In this document: positions 1 through 7,300 of the stretch, one piece after another
Position numbering within the stretch: position 1 is the first letter of the stretch
Layout: each line of letters begins with the position of its first letter
Source: CAYLNK01 sp964384675
GTDB taxonomy: Bacteria > Acidobacteriota > Thermoanaerobaculia > UBA5066
Direction: 5' to 3'
DNA length: 8,983 nt
Assembly (NCBI GenBank): GCA_964384675.1
Contig: CAYLNK010000284.1
Span: 1 to 8,983 of the forward strand
The notes under the pieces: generated by a model
What the model was told of the DNA's origin: nothing
Seen by the model: the letters and a program-made list of their open reading frames with translations, nothing else
Databases searched by the model: none
Program-made: the position numbers and the translations under genes

Positions 1-1
1 C

Positions 2-838
2 GTCGCGCTCCTCTCGCTCCGCGCCAACGCCCGCCGCGTCGCCGTGGAGCCTCCGATGGGCCTCGCGACGGTCGAGCCCGTGGCGCGGCTCTCGCTCGCC
101 GCGCGGAGCTGGCTGCGGGCCGGGGGAGTCAGGCGCCCTCTCCTCCGGATCGGGAGCCACGACACCTGGCCGCTGGCGCTCGGGCTCGGGCTGGCCCTTC
201 ACAAGGCCGCGGTGCCGTTCGCGGTGGAGCCGGGCTGGGTCGTGATGTTCGGGCCTCCGCTCGCCCCGACGGGCGGCGAGGACGCGGCGCTCGTCCTCGG
301 AGACCTGGAGCTGGCGGCGGCCTTCGACGGCCGGCCCGACGCGGTCGAGATCGCGCGGGACGGCGACGCGGTGCTGTTCGGCGTGCGGGATCCCGGGTAC
401 CTGGCGCGCGCCGTCTGGAGCGGCGAGACCGCGGCGCGTGGACACGGCGTCGCCGGAGACCCGGCGGGAGTCGCGCGCGGACGCCTCCCGCGGGAGGGCT
501 CCCGGTGGGACGCGCCCTTCGCCGTGGTCCTGCCCGGCCCGGATGCGTGGGTCGAGGTCGACGCGCCGCCGGGCGTCGCCGTCGCCGGCCTCCTCGTCTC
601 GGCGGACGACAACGACACGTACACCGTGTCGGCCTCGCGGGACGGAGCCGCCTTCGAGGAGATCGGCGTCCTCCCGCGCGCGACGGGAGGCGGTCTCCGT
701 CGCCGGCCGTTCTTCTCGCGTCGCCTCGCCGGCTGCCGTACGGTGAGGCTGGCGCCGCGCGCGGGGGACGGCTCCTACTCGATCGGCGCCGTCCGGTTCC
801 TGGTGGTGCCCGTGACCGGCAGAGGAGCGGCTGGCTAG
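2..838 (+). CDS. C-terminal part of a probable membrane glycosyltransferase-like protein with discoidin-like tail (5'-truncated by window edge)
   Basis: The frame is open from base 2 to the TAG at 836-838, so the gene almost certainly starts before the window. A GTG at 44 is in frame, but nothing supports it as the true start. The first visible residues (VALLSLRANARR) look like the end of a hydrophobic helix followed by basic residues. Around 158-256 is a stretch of the type SHDTWPLALGL...VPFAVEPGWVVMFG, which I associate with the soluble tail of large polytopic glycosyltransferase-like membrane proteins. The last 90 or so residues resemble an F5/8-type-C (discoidin) fold: ADDNDTYTVSASRDG near 602-646, GLRRRPF near 692-712 and GDGSYSIGAVRF near 764-799. 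Such domains often bind carbohydrate. The enzyme assignment is inference from the tail only, because the catalytic part is outside the window. The next gene starts 11 nt downstream. Confidence 0.62.
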   Translation, partial: VALLSLRANARRVAVEPPMGLATVEPVARLSLAARSWLRAGGVRRPLLRIGSHDTWPLALGLGLALHKAAVPFAVEPGWVVMFGPPLAPTGGEDAALVLGDLELAAAFDGRPDAVEIARDGDAVLFGVRDPGYLARAVWSGETAARGHGVAGDPAGVARGRLPREGSRWDAPFAVVLPGPDAWVEVDAPPGVAVAGLLVSADDNDTYTVSASRDGAAFEEIGVLPRATGGGLRRRPFFSRRLAGCRTVRLAPRAGDGSYSIGAVRFLVVPVTGRGAAG

Positions 839-849
839 AATCGTCGGAC
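812..849 (+). promoter_or_regulatory. Candidate sigma70-type promoter giving a leaderless mRNA
   Basis: TAGAAT at 836-841 matches a -10 element (TAnnnT). GTGACC at 812-817 matches four of six bases of a -35 box (TTGACA), with an 18-nt spacer. Transcription would start about 7 nt after the -10, at or within 1-2 nt of the ATG at 850. There is no Shine-Dalgarno sequence at normal spacing; AGAGGAG at 821-827 lies 22 nt before the ATG. This fits a leaderless transcript. The -10 overlaps the stop codon of the preceding gene, so read-through from upstream is also possible. Confidence 0.4.
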
Positions 850-1113
850 ATGTCGACGTCGGGGGCTCGCGACACACGGCCGGAGGCGGCGGCGGTCCAC
901 CGCGACCTGCTGCAAAGGGCCTCCCCCACGAAGCGCGCCTCGCTGGCCCTCTCGCTCAGCCAGTCCGTCTGCGGCCTAGCCCGCCGGGCGATCGCCGCAC
1001 GCGAGCCCGCGCTCTCCGGGGAGGAGGTGGGGCTCCGTTTCGTGGAGCTCCACTACGGCGCGGCCCTCGCGCGCGCCGTGCGCGAGGACCTTCGCCGACG
1101 ACGGGCATCGTGA
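850..1113 (+). CDS. Small conserved-type protein of unknown function, partner of the following nucleotidyltransferase
   Basis: An 87-residue soluble protein with no signal peptide or membrane segment. After a short polar N-terminus (residues 1-15) it appears mostly helical: DLLQRASPTKRASLALSLSQ (19-38), then VCGLARRAIAARE (40-52), then SGEEVGLRFVELHYGAALAR (56-75), and a very basic tail ending in RRRRAS. The pattern 'L..lSP..K...a..L...vr.LA...I...eP..s..E' is one I recognise from small uncharacterised proteins encoded just before AbiEii-like nucleotidyltransferases in many GC-rich and cyanobacterial genomes. No biochemical function is known to me. ATG at 850 is chosen because the frame reaches further upstream only by overlapping the previous gene, and because of the -10-like TAGAAT just before it. 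Its TGA overlaps the next gene's GTG by 4 nt, so translation is probably coupled. An antitoxin-like or substrate/adaptor role is possible, but unproven. Confidence 0.7.
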   Translation: MSTSGARDTRPEAAAVHRDLLQRASPTKRASLALSLSQSVCGLARRAIAAREPALSGEEVGLRFVELHYGAALARAVREDLRRRRAS

Positions 1114-1703
1114 GCCGGCCGCCGGAGCTCCTGCGGGCGCTCGGGCCCGTGGCGGACGCGCTCGAGGCGCTCGCCGTGCCGTACTTCGTGACCGGCTCGA
1201 TCGCCAGCTCGGTCCGCGGCCTCGCCCGGGCCAGCATCGACGTCGACCTCGTCGCCGACCTCGGGCCGGAGAAGGCGGCGCGATTCGCGGGCCTTCTTCG
1301 CGGCTCGTACTACGTCAGCGAGGAGGCGGTCCGCGACGCGGCGCGGGAACGATCGTCGTTCAACGTCATCCACCTCGAGACGATGCTGAAGGTGGACGTC
1401 TTCGTGGCGGACGCCTCCGGGCCCCAGCGAGCGGCTCTGGCGCGGGCCCGGCCCGAGCGCCTGGACGAGGAGTCGCCCCGCACGTTCCCGGTCGCGACCG
1501 CCGAGGACGTGATCCTCGCCAAGCTCCGCTGGTTCCGGCTCGGCGGGGAGCGGTCGGAGCGTCAGTGGACGGACGTCCTCGGCGTGCTCCGGGCGGCGGC
1601 CACCGGGCCCGACCTGACGTACCTGCGGGAGCAGGCGATCGCGCTCGGGGTCGAGGACCTGCTGGCCCGCGCCGTGTCCGAAGCGACGACCGCCGGAGCG
1701 TGA
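1110..1703 (+). CDS. AbiEii-like nucleotidyltransferase-fold protein
   Basis: A 197-residue soluble protein of the DNA polymerase beta-type nucleotidyltransferase superfamily, close to the AbiEii/DUF6036 kind. Hallmarks: a helix, then YFVTGSIASSVRG (25-37) carrying the G-S of the nucleotide-binding turn; IDVDLVAD (43-50) with the metal-binding pair D44 and D46; and KVDVFVAD (94-101) with the third carboxylate D96. The C-terminal half has AEDVILAKLRWFRLGGERSE (131-150) followed by RQWTDVLGVL, a segment typical of this subgroup. All three catalytic acids are present, so the enzyme is probably active and would transfer an NMP group to an unknown protein or RNA. The GTG start at 1110 is chosen for its GTGA overlap with the upstream stop. 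There is no good Shine-Dalgarno sequence, so it probably depends on coupling. The pairing suggests a toxin-antitoxin-like module; the substrate and the toxic role are inference. Confidence 0.85.
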   Translation: MSRPPELLRALGPVADALEALAVPYFVTGSIASSVRGLARASIDVDLVADLGPEKAARFAGLLRGSYYVSEEAVRDAARERSSFNVIHLETMLKVDVFVADASGPQRAALARARPERLDEESPRTFPVATAEDVILAKLRWFRLGGERSERQWTDVLGVLRAAATGPDLTYLREQAIALGVEDLLARAVSEATTAGA

Positions 1704-1713
1704 GGGCTCACGC
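1698..1713. terminator. Inverted repeat between convergent genes, candidate bidirectional hairpin
   Basis: GCGTGAG (1698-1704), GG, CTCACGC (1707-1713) is a perfect 7-bp inverted repeat. It contains both stop codons of the converging genes: TGA 1701-1703 on plus, and TGA read from 1710-1708 on minus. Only 4 nt separate the two coding regions. In RNA the hairpin would have a 6-bp stem and a GGGC loop. No T-tract follows on either strand, so it is not a classical intrinsic terminator. It may be a weak or factor-assisted 3' end, or a chance palindrome. Confidence 0.35.
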
Positions 1714-2169
1714 CGCGCGATCCACCCGGCAGATGAAGCAGCCGTAGCCGGCGTTTCGCACGTGGACGTACGCGACGCCGGGCTTCGAGAGCATCTCCTC
1801 GAGGGCGCCCTCGATCTCCCGCTTGCCGACGAGCGTGGCGTCGGCGATCGCGTCGTGCTCGTCGTAGGCGCGGAGCACCACGAGCGTGCGCGGCATCTCC
1901 GGGGGATAGAGGTCGGGCGTGGCGTACGGCGTGCACTCCCGCTCGTGGAGGAAGACGGGGCCGGTCTCCGCGTACGGCTGTGCCGAGTCGAACGGCCGGT
2001 ACGACAGGAGGAGGTACGGCTCCCACGGCTCGGTCAGGGCCAGGCACGAGCGGCACTGGTGGCGGTCGCCGTCGCGGCGGACGGGGGTGACGTTGCCGGA
2101 GGCGTCGCGGCGCGTCGTGCGGACCTGGTCGGCGAGGGGGGCGGGGAACGGGGCGATGCGAAAGCTCAT
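1708..2169 (-). CDS. DUF1203 family protein
   Basis: A 153-residue soluble protein that I recognise as DUF1203, a family of unknown function. Supporting segments are the opening MSFRIAPFPAPLADQVR; HQCRSCLALTEPWEPYLLLS (38-56); YAETGPVFLHERECTPYA (66-83); and the C-terminal VAYVHVRNAGYGCFICRVDR (132-151). Its length is normal for the family. It contains two CxxC pairs, C39/C42 and C144/C147, plus C79, which could bind a metal or be redox active; this is inference. There is no signal peptide or membrane helix. The ATG at 2169 has no Shine-Dalgarno sequence on this strand. A CATCTT at 2181-2176, 6 nt before the ATG, could be a poor -10 of a leaderless promoter. It lies 70 nt beyond the sensor kinase on the same strand, so co-transcription with the metal operon is possible but not shown. 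Confidence 0.85.
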   Translation of the reverse strand: MSFRIAPFPAPLADQVRTTRRDASGNVTPVRRDGDRHQCRSCLALTEPWEPYLLLSYRPFDSAQPYAETGPVFLHERECTPYATPDLYPPEMPRTLVVLRAYDEHDAIADATLVGKREIEGALEEMLSKPGVAYVHVRNAGYGCFICRVDRAA

Positions 2170-2224
2170 GGCGGAAAGATGCGCGCGTGGGAGGAGGCCG
2201 GCTGGCAGGATTCGGACATGGCAT

Positions 2225-2237
2225 CCCGGGGCCCGGG
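2225..2237 (-). terminator. Short GC hairpin just after the sensor kinase stop
   Basis: On the minus strand CCCGG-GCC-CCGGG forms a perfect 5-bp stem with a 3-nt loop, two bases after the TGA (2242-2240) of the sensor kinase. It is the only obvious hairpin in the 70-nt gap 2170-2239. There is no T-run after it, so intrinsic termination would be weak. It may instead protect the 3' end of the operon mRNA, or be incidental in such GC-rich DNA. Confidence 0.25.
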
Positions 2238-2239
2238 TG

Positions 2240-3679
2240 TCAGGCGCCGGACGTCCCGTCCCGCCCCGGCAGCCTCACCTCCAGGGTCGTTCCCTCGGCC
2301 GTCGACGCGGAGATCCGGATCTGCCCGCCGAGGACCTTCAGGATCTCGCGGCAGAGCGGCAAGCCGAGGCCGGTCCCCCCGGTCCGCCTCGAGCGCGACG
2401 GGTCGGCGCGGTAGAACCGCTCGAAGACTCGCTCCCTCTCCTCCGGCGCGATCCCGTGGCCCGTGTCCTCGACCTCGAGGATGACGTGCCCGGTCGTCCA
2501 GCCGGCGCCGGCGGCGGGCGCCGAGCGGCCGTGGAAACGGACGGAGCCTCCGGGCCGGTTGTACTGGATGGCGTTCTGGATGAGGTTGGAAAGGACCCGG
2601 GTGAGGAGACGGGCATCGGCATAGGCGACGAGCTCCGGAAGGCCCTCGGCCTGGAGCGAGACGCCCCTCGGGCCGGCGAGCGGGCGGGCCCGCGCCACGC
2701 ACTCGGCGAGGAGCGGGGCGAGCGCCACCTCGGTCCGCCGGATCTCGAGCCGGCCTTCCTGCGCCCGCACCAGGACGAGCAGGTCGTCTGTGAGCCGCCG
2801 CATCTCCAGGGCTTGCTCCCGCACGTTCTCGAGGGCCTCGCGGTATTCGCCCGCCCCACGCTCGCGCTTGAGCGCGACGTCGATCTCGCCCTGCATCACG
2901 GTCAGGGGGCTGCGGATCTCGTGCGAGGCGTCGGCGGCGAAGCGGCGGTTGGCCTCCACGGCTTCGTGCAGCCTCTCGATCATCTCGTTCAGGAGCCGCG
3001 TCATCCGGCCGATCTCGTCGTCCGTGGCGGGCGGGTCGAGCCTCGCCGAGAAGTCCCCTTCGGCGATCTCGGTCGCCCGCCGGGTGATCCGGTCGACGGG
3101 GGCGAGGGCGCGCGACGCCAGCACGAAGCCGACGGCCGCGGTCGCCACGAGCCCGGCGGCCCAGACGGCGGCGAGGAGGACGGCGAGCCGGCGGAGGCTG
3201 TCGTCGAGCCGGTCGGTGAAGAGCCCGACGCAGAGGACGTACGGGATCCCGTCCTTCTCGGTGCGCAACGCGGTCCATCGGATCGGGCGTCCGAGCACGC
3301 GATGGGTCCCGAGGGGAGTCTCGCCGGCGGTGACGGCGCGCGCGTCCTGGGGGGACAGGAGGGGGATCGAGCGCAGGGACGGCGGGAGCGCGGCCAGCAC
3401 CCGTCCGTCCGCGGCGAGGAGCTGGGCGAGCTTGTCGGCGTACTCACCTCCGGCGAGCGCGCCCGCGGGGAAGTCGTGGATGTGGACGCCCCGGTACTCG
3501 TCCACGGCCGAGGCCAGCTCGGTGGCGGCGAGCGTGCGGAGCTGCGCGTCCAGATCGGACCGGACGAAGCCGGCGACCCCGGCCCAGATGCCGAGGTTGG
3601 CCAGCGCGAGGAGCGTGCCGAACGCCAGCGTCCACCGCACCGTGAGGCGCGTCCGGAACGAAGGCGAACGGAGCGTCAC
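2240..3679 (-). CDS. Heavy-metal-type sensor histidine kinase (CzcS/CusS-like)
   Basis: A 479-residue inner-membrane histidine kinase. Order of parts: TM1 about 14-37; periplasmic sensor region about 38-162; TM2 about 163-187; HAMP about 188-240; dimerisation/phosphoacceptor domain with FAADASHEIRSPLTV (247-261), H253 being the phosphorylated histidine; then the ATP-binding domain with N-box NLIQNAIQYN (365-374), G1 DTGHGI (405-410), F-box FERFYRAD (419-426) and G2 GGTGLGL (434-440). All catalytic boxes are intact. The periplasmic part contains HIHDF (H66, H68), a possible metal ligand pair. The GTG at 3679 is chosen because it overlaps the regulator's TGA as GTGA and has GAGGA (3690-3686) 6 nt upstream. 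Cotranscription after czcA and the regulator implies it senses the exported metal and phosphorylates the adjacent regulator. Metal identity is inference. Confidence 0.93.
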   Translation of the reverse strand: MTLRSPSFRTRLTVRWTLAFGTLLALANLGIWAGVAGFVRSDLDAQLRTLAATELASAVDEYRGVHIHDFPAGALAGGEYADKLAQLLAADGRVLAALPPSLRSIPLLSPQDARAVTAGETPLGTHRVLGRPIRWTALRTEKDGIPYVLCVGLFTDRLDDSLRRLAVLLAAVWAAGLVATAAVGFVLASRALAPVDRITRRATEIAEGDFSARLDPPATDDEIGRMTRLLNEMIERLHEAVEANRRFAADASHEIRSPLTVMQGEIDVALKRERGAGEYREALENVREQALEMRRLTDDLLVLVRAQEGRLEIRRTEVALAPLLAECVARARPLAGPRGVSLQAEGLPELVAYADARLLTRVLSNLIQNAIQYNRPGGSVRFHGRSAPAAGAGWTTGHVILEVEDTGHGIAPEERERVFERFYRADPSRSRRTGGTGLGLPLCREILKVLGGQIRISASTAEGTTLEVRLPGRDGTSGA

Positions 3680-4347
3680 GGCTGGTCCTCGAGCCTGTAG
3701 CCGAGGCCGCGCACCGTGTGGATCAGGGTCCTCCCGGCGACGAGCTTCCTCCTCAGGTATCCGACGTAGACGTCGACGACGTTCGAGGACGTCTCCTCGC
3801 CGCTCCGGAAGACGGCCTCGGCGATCTCCTCGCGCGAGACGATGGCGCCCGCGCGCTGGACCAGGAACTCCAGGAGCCGGAACTCGGCCGCCGTCAGGTC
3901 GAGCGGCGCGCCGAGCTGCGTCGCGCGCCGCGCGGTGGTGTCGATCGCGAGCGAGCCGTACGTCAGCACCCCCGAGAGGCGGTGGGTGCGGCCCCGGCGC
4001 AGGAGCGCCCGGAGCCGGGCGAGCAGCTCGTCGAAGGAGAACGGCTTGGCGAGGTAGTCGTCCGCGCCGGCGTCGAGGCCCTGGACCCGGTCCGCCACCG
4101 CGTCGCGCGCGGTCAGCATCAGGATGGGGGTGTCGACCCCCGCCTCCCGCAGGTCGCGGCAGACGGCGAAGCCGTCCCGGCGCGGGAGGAGGAGGTCGAG
4201 GAGGATCGCGTCGTACGTCGTGGAGAACGCCTTCTCCTCGGCCGCCACGCCGTCCTCGGCCAGGTCGACGACGTAGTTCTCCTCGACGAGCCCCTTCACC
4301 AGGAAGCGGCTGATCCTCGGGTCGTCCTCGACGACCAGGAGACGCAT
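3676..4347 (-). CDS. OmpR/PhoB-family response regulator (CzcR/CusR-like)
   Basis: A 223-residue two-domain response regulator starting MRLLVVEDDPRISRFL. The receiver domain (1-118) has the acidic pair E7/D8-D9, phosphoacceptor D51 in ILLDLLLP, T79 and K101 in KPFSFDEL. The winged-helix DNA-binding domain (about 127-221) includes LTAAEFRLLEFLVQRAGAIV, the recognition-helix segment SNVVDVYVGYLRRKL and the closing hairpin IHTVRGLGYRLED. An upstream in-frame GTG at 4389 would add 14 atypical Arg/Pro-rich residues and overlap czcA. The ATG at 4347 is preferred because the family begins exactly at MRLLVVEDD and has AAGGAGG nine bases upstream. It lies 4 nt after the czcA stop, and its TGA overlaps the kinase GTG. 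It probably activates the pump operon, whose promoter lies outside the window. Confidence 0.95.
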   Translation of the reverse strand: MRLLVVEDDPRISRFLVKGLVEENYVVDLAEDGVAAEEKAFSTTYDAILLDLLLPRRDGFAVCRDLREAGVDTPILMLTARDAVADRVQGLDAGADDYLAKPFSFDELLARLRALLRRGRTHRLSGVLTYGSLAIDTTARRATQLGAPLDLTAAEFRLLEFLVQRAGAIVSREEIAEAVFRSGEETSSNVVDVYVGYLRRKLVAGRTLIHTVRGLGYRLEDQP

Positions 4348-4351
4348 CGGC

Positions 4352-7300
4352 TCAGGCCTCCTTCCGGCGCGCCGCGCGGGCGTGGACACGGGACTCGATC
4401 ATCTCGTACAGGGTGGGCAGCACGATCAGCGTCAGGAGCGTGGAGGTCGTGATCCCGCCGATGACGACCGAGGCGAGGGGGCGCCCGATCTCGGCTCCCG
4501 CGCCGTGCGACAGGGCCATCGGGACGAAGCCGAGCGCGGCCACGAGCGCCGTCATCATGACCGGCTTCAGCCGCGTGGCGGCGCCGGTGAGGACGGCGAG
4601 CCTGAGGCCCATCCCCCCGGCCCGCAGAGCGTTGACCGAGGTGATCATCACCACGCCGTTCAAGACCGCCACGCCGAAGAGCGCGATGAAGCCGACCGAG
4701 GCCGAGAGGTTCAGGTTGAGGCCTCGCAGCCAGAGGGCCGCGATCCCGCCGACGAGGGCGAACGGCACGTTGAGGATGACGAGGGCGGCCTGCCGGGTGA
4801 GGCGGAACGTGGCGTACAGCAGCGCGAAGATGATCGCGAGCGACAGCGGGACGACCAGCATCAGCCGCCGCGTGGCGCGCGCCTGGTTCTCGAACTGCCC
4901 GCCCCACTCCAGGTGGTATCCCGCCGGGACCTCGACCTCGCCCGCCATCAGCCTCTGCGCCTCGGCGACGAAGCTGCCGACGTCCCGTCCACGGACGTTG
5001 GTCTGGACGACGAGCCGCCGCTGGCCCGCCTCGTGGTTGATCGCCTCGGGCCCGGGCGCGGCCGCGATCCGGGCGATCGCCGAGAGCGGGACCTTCTCGC
5101 CCCCGGGCGCCGTCAGGAGGATCGAGCCGATCGCCTCGGGACTCTGGCGCAGCTCGTCCGGCAGCCGCGCCACCACGGCGAAGCGCTTGGGGCCGTCGAG
5201 GACCTGGGTGGCGGTGGTGCCGCCCACCGCCGTCTCCACGACGGAGCGGACGTCCGAGACGTTCAGTCCGTATCGCGCCATCCTCGCCCGGTCGAGGTCG
5301 ATCTCGATCTGCGCCGCACCGGAGAGGACCTCGACCTGCAGGTCGGCGGCCCCCGGCACCTTCTCGAGGACCTGCCGGATCGCTTCGCCCAGCGCCTCGA
5401 GCGCCGCCGCGTCGGGACCGAAGACCTTGACCGCGACGTCGGCCTTGACGCCCGAGACGACCTCGTCGAGGCGCATCGCCATCGGCTGCGTGAAGTTGAC
5501 CGCGACGCCCGGCATCGCGGAGAGGGCCTTGGCGAGGGCGTCGATCAGCTGCTCCTTCGTGAAGCCGCTCTTCCACTCCTCCCGCGGGTGGAGGAGGACG
5601 TAGACGTCGCCCTGGTAGATCCCCATCGCCTCGGTCGCGACGTCGGGCCGCCCGAGCTTGGTCACGACCTTCTTCACCTCGGGGAAGCCGCGGACGATCC
5701 GCTCCACCCGGGTGGAGACGTCGATCGACTCGGGGAGCGAGACGGACGGGAGCTTGCGGGTCTCGATCAGGATCGAGCCCTCGTCCAGCTTCGGCATGAA
5801 CTCGCTGCCCAGGAACGGGACCGAGGCGAGCGCCAGGGCGACGACGGCGAGCGCCACGCCGAGCGTGCGCCCGCGGTGGTCCATGGCGTCGGCGAGGTGG
5901 ACGTTGTAGTAGCGGCGGAGCTTCTTGAACCAGCCCTCCTGATGCTCCGTCATCTCCACCTTCAGGACGAGCGCGGAGGCGACGGGCACCGCGGTCAGCG
6001 ACAGCAGGAGCGAGCCGAGGATCGCGGAGCAGACGGTGATCGCCATCGGCTTGAACATCTTCCCCTCGAGCCCCTCGAGCGTGAAGATCGGCAGGTACAC
6101 CGCGATGATGATCAGCACGCCGAAGAGGATGGGGCGTGCGACCTCGACGGCCGCCGCGCCCAGCACGGTCTCGTGCTTCCGGACCGGGTCCTCGCCGGGG
6201 CCCGGGCGCGCCGCGGCCTCGGTCTTCCGCCGGACGAAGTTCTCCATCATCACGACCGCGCCGTCGACGATGAGGCCGAAGTCGATCGCGCCGAGGGACA
6301 TCAGGTTCGCCGAGACGCCGAAGAGTTTCATCCCGACGAAGCCGACGAGGAGCGAGAGCGGGATGACGGCGGCCACGACGAGCGCCGCCCGGAGGTCCTT
6401 CAGGAACACGAAGAGGACGAGGACCACGAGGAGAGAGCCCTCGAGGAGGTTCTTCCGCACCGTGTGCGCGGTCCGGTCGATCACCTCGCTCTGGTCGTAG
6501 AACGGGACGATCGAGAGCCCCCGCGGGAGGCTCGCCTGGATCTCCTTCACCTTCGCCTTGACCCGCTGGGTGACGCTCCTGCCGTTCTCCCCCTTGAGCA
6601 TGATCACCATCCCGGCGACGCTCTCCCCCTCGCCGTCGCGGGTGACCGCGCCGGAGCGGGGCGTGGCCCCGATGGCGACCTCCGCCACGTCCGAGACGAA
6701 GACCGGGACGCTGTCGACGGTCGCCACCACGATCCGGCCGAGGTCCTCGGGTCCCGAGACGCGGCCGAGACCGCGCACGGTGAAACGCTCGGAACGGTGC
6801 TCGATGAAGCCGCCGGAGAACGTGGCGTTGTTCTCCGCGAGCGCGGTCACGAGCTGACGCAGCGTCAGGCCGAAGCGGTCCAGCTTGCGCGGATCGACCA
6901 GCACCTGGAGCTCCTTGGTCTGGCCGCCCCAGGCGTTGATCTCCGAGACGCCCCGTACGGCGCGCAGCCGCGTCCGCACCTCCCAGTCCTGCAGCGTCTT
7001 CTTGGCCATCGGGTCGGCCGTGTCGCCCTCGAGGAGGTACTGGTAGATCTCGCCGAAGGCGGTCGCGACCGGCCCGAGCGACGGCTCGGCGCCCATCGGC
7101 AGGCGCGCGCGAGCCTCGTTCACGCGCTCGGCGACCAGCTGGCGCGCGAAGTAGACCGGCACGTCGTCGTCGAAGACCACGGTCACGATGGAGAGCCCGA
7201 ACTTGGAGAGCGAGCGGACCTGCTGGGACCGCGGCACCCCCATGAGGGCGGTCTCGATCGGATAGGTGACCTGCTGCTCGACCTCGACCGCGGCCAGGCC

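Noticed and set aside
505..849. An upstream extension of the small protein's frame (GTG at 505)
   Set aside because: It would overlap over 330 nt of the preceding gene and adds Arg/Gly-rich residues with no pattern. The ATG at 850 starts just behind the stop of that gene.
129..929. A minus-strand open frame opposite the glycosyltransferase-like gene
   Set aside because: The product is almost entirely Arg, Pro, Ser and Ala, the usual sign of a non-coding frame in GC-rich DNA. The plus strand carries the discoidin-like pattern.
850..1703. Classical AbiEi/AbiEii toxin-antitoxin assignment
   Set aside because: The small first protein is too short and lacks the winged-helix antitoxin plus C-terminal domain of AbiEi. 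Only the nucleotidyltransferase fold matches, so the pair is reported as uncharacterised.
1919..3700. A plus-strand open frame of about 590 codons over the sensor kinase and the DUF1203 gene
   Set aside because: It runs across two unrelated minus-strand genes and the gap between them, lacks any recognisable domain, and has a composition typical of an antisense shadow.
4348..4389. A longer N-terminus for the response regulator starting at GTG 4389
   Set aside because: The 14 extra residues are atypical for the family and overlap the pump gene. MRLLVVEDD with AAGGAGG nine bases upstream is the standard start.
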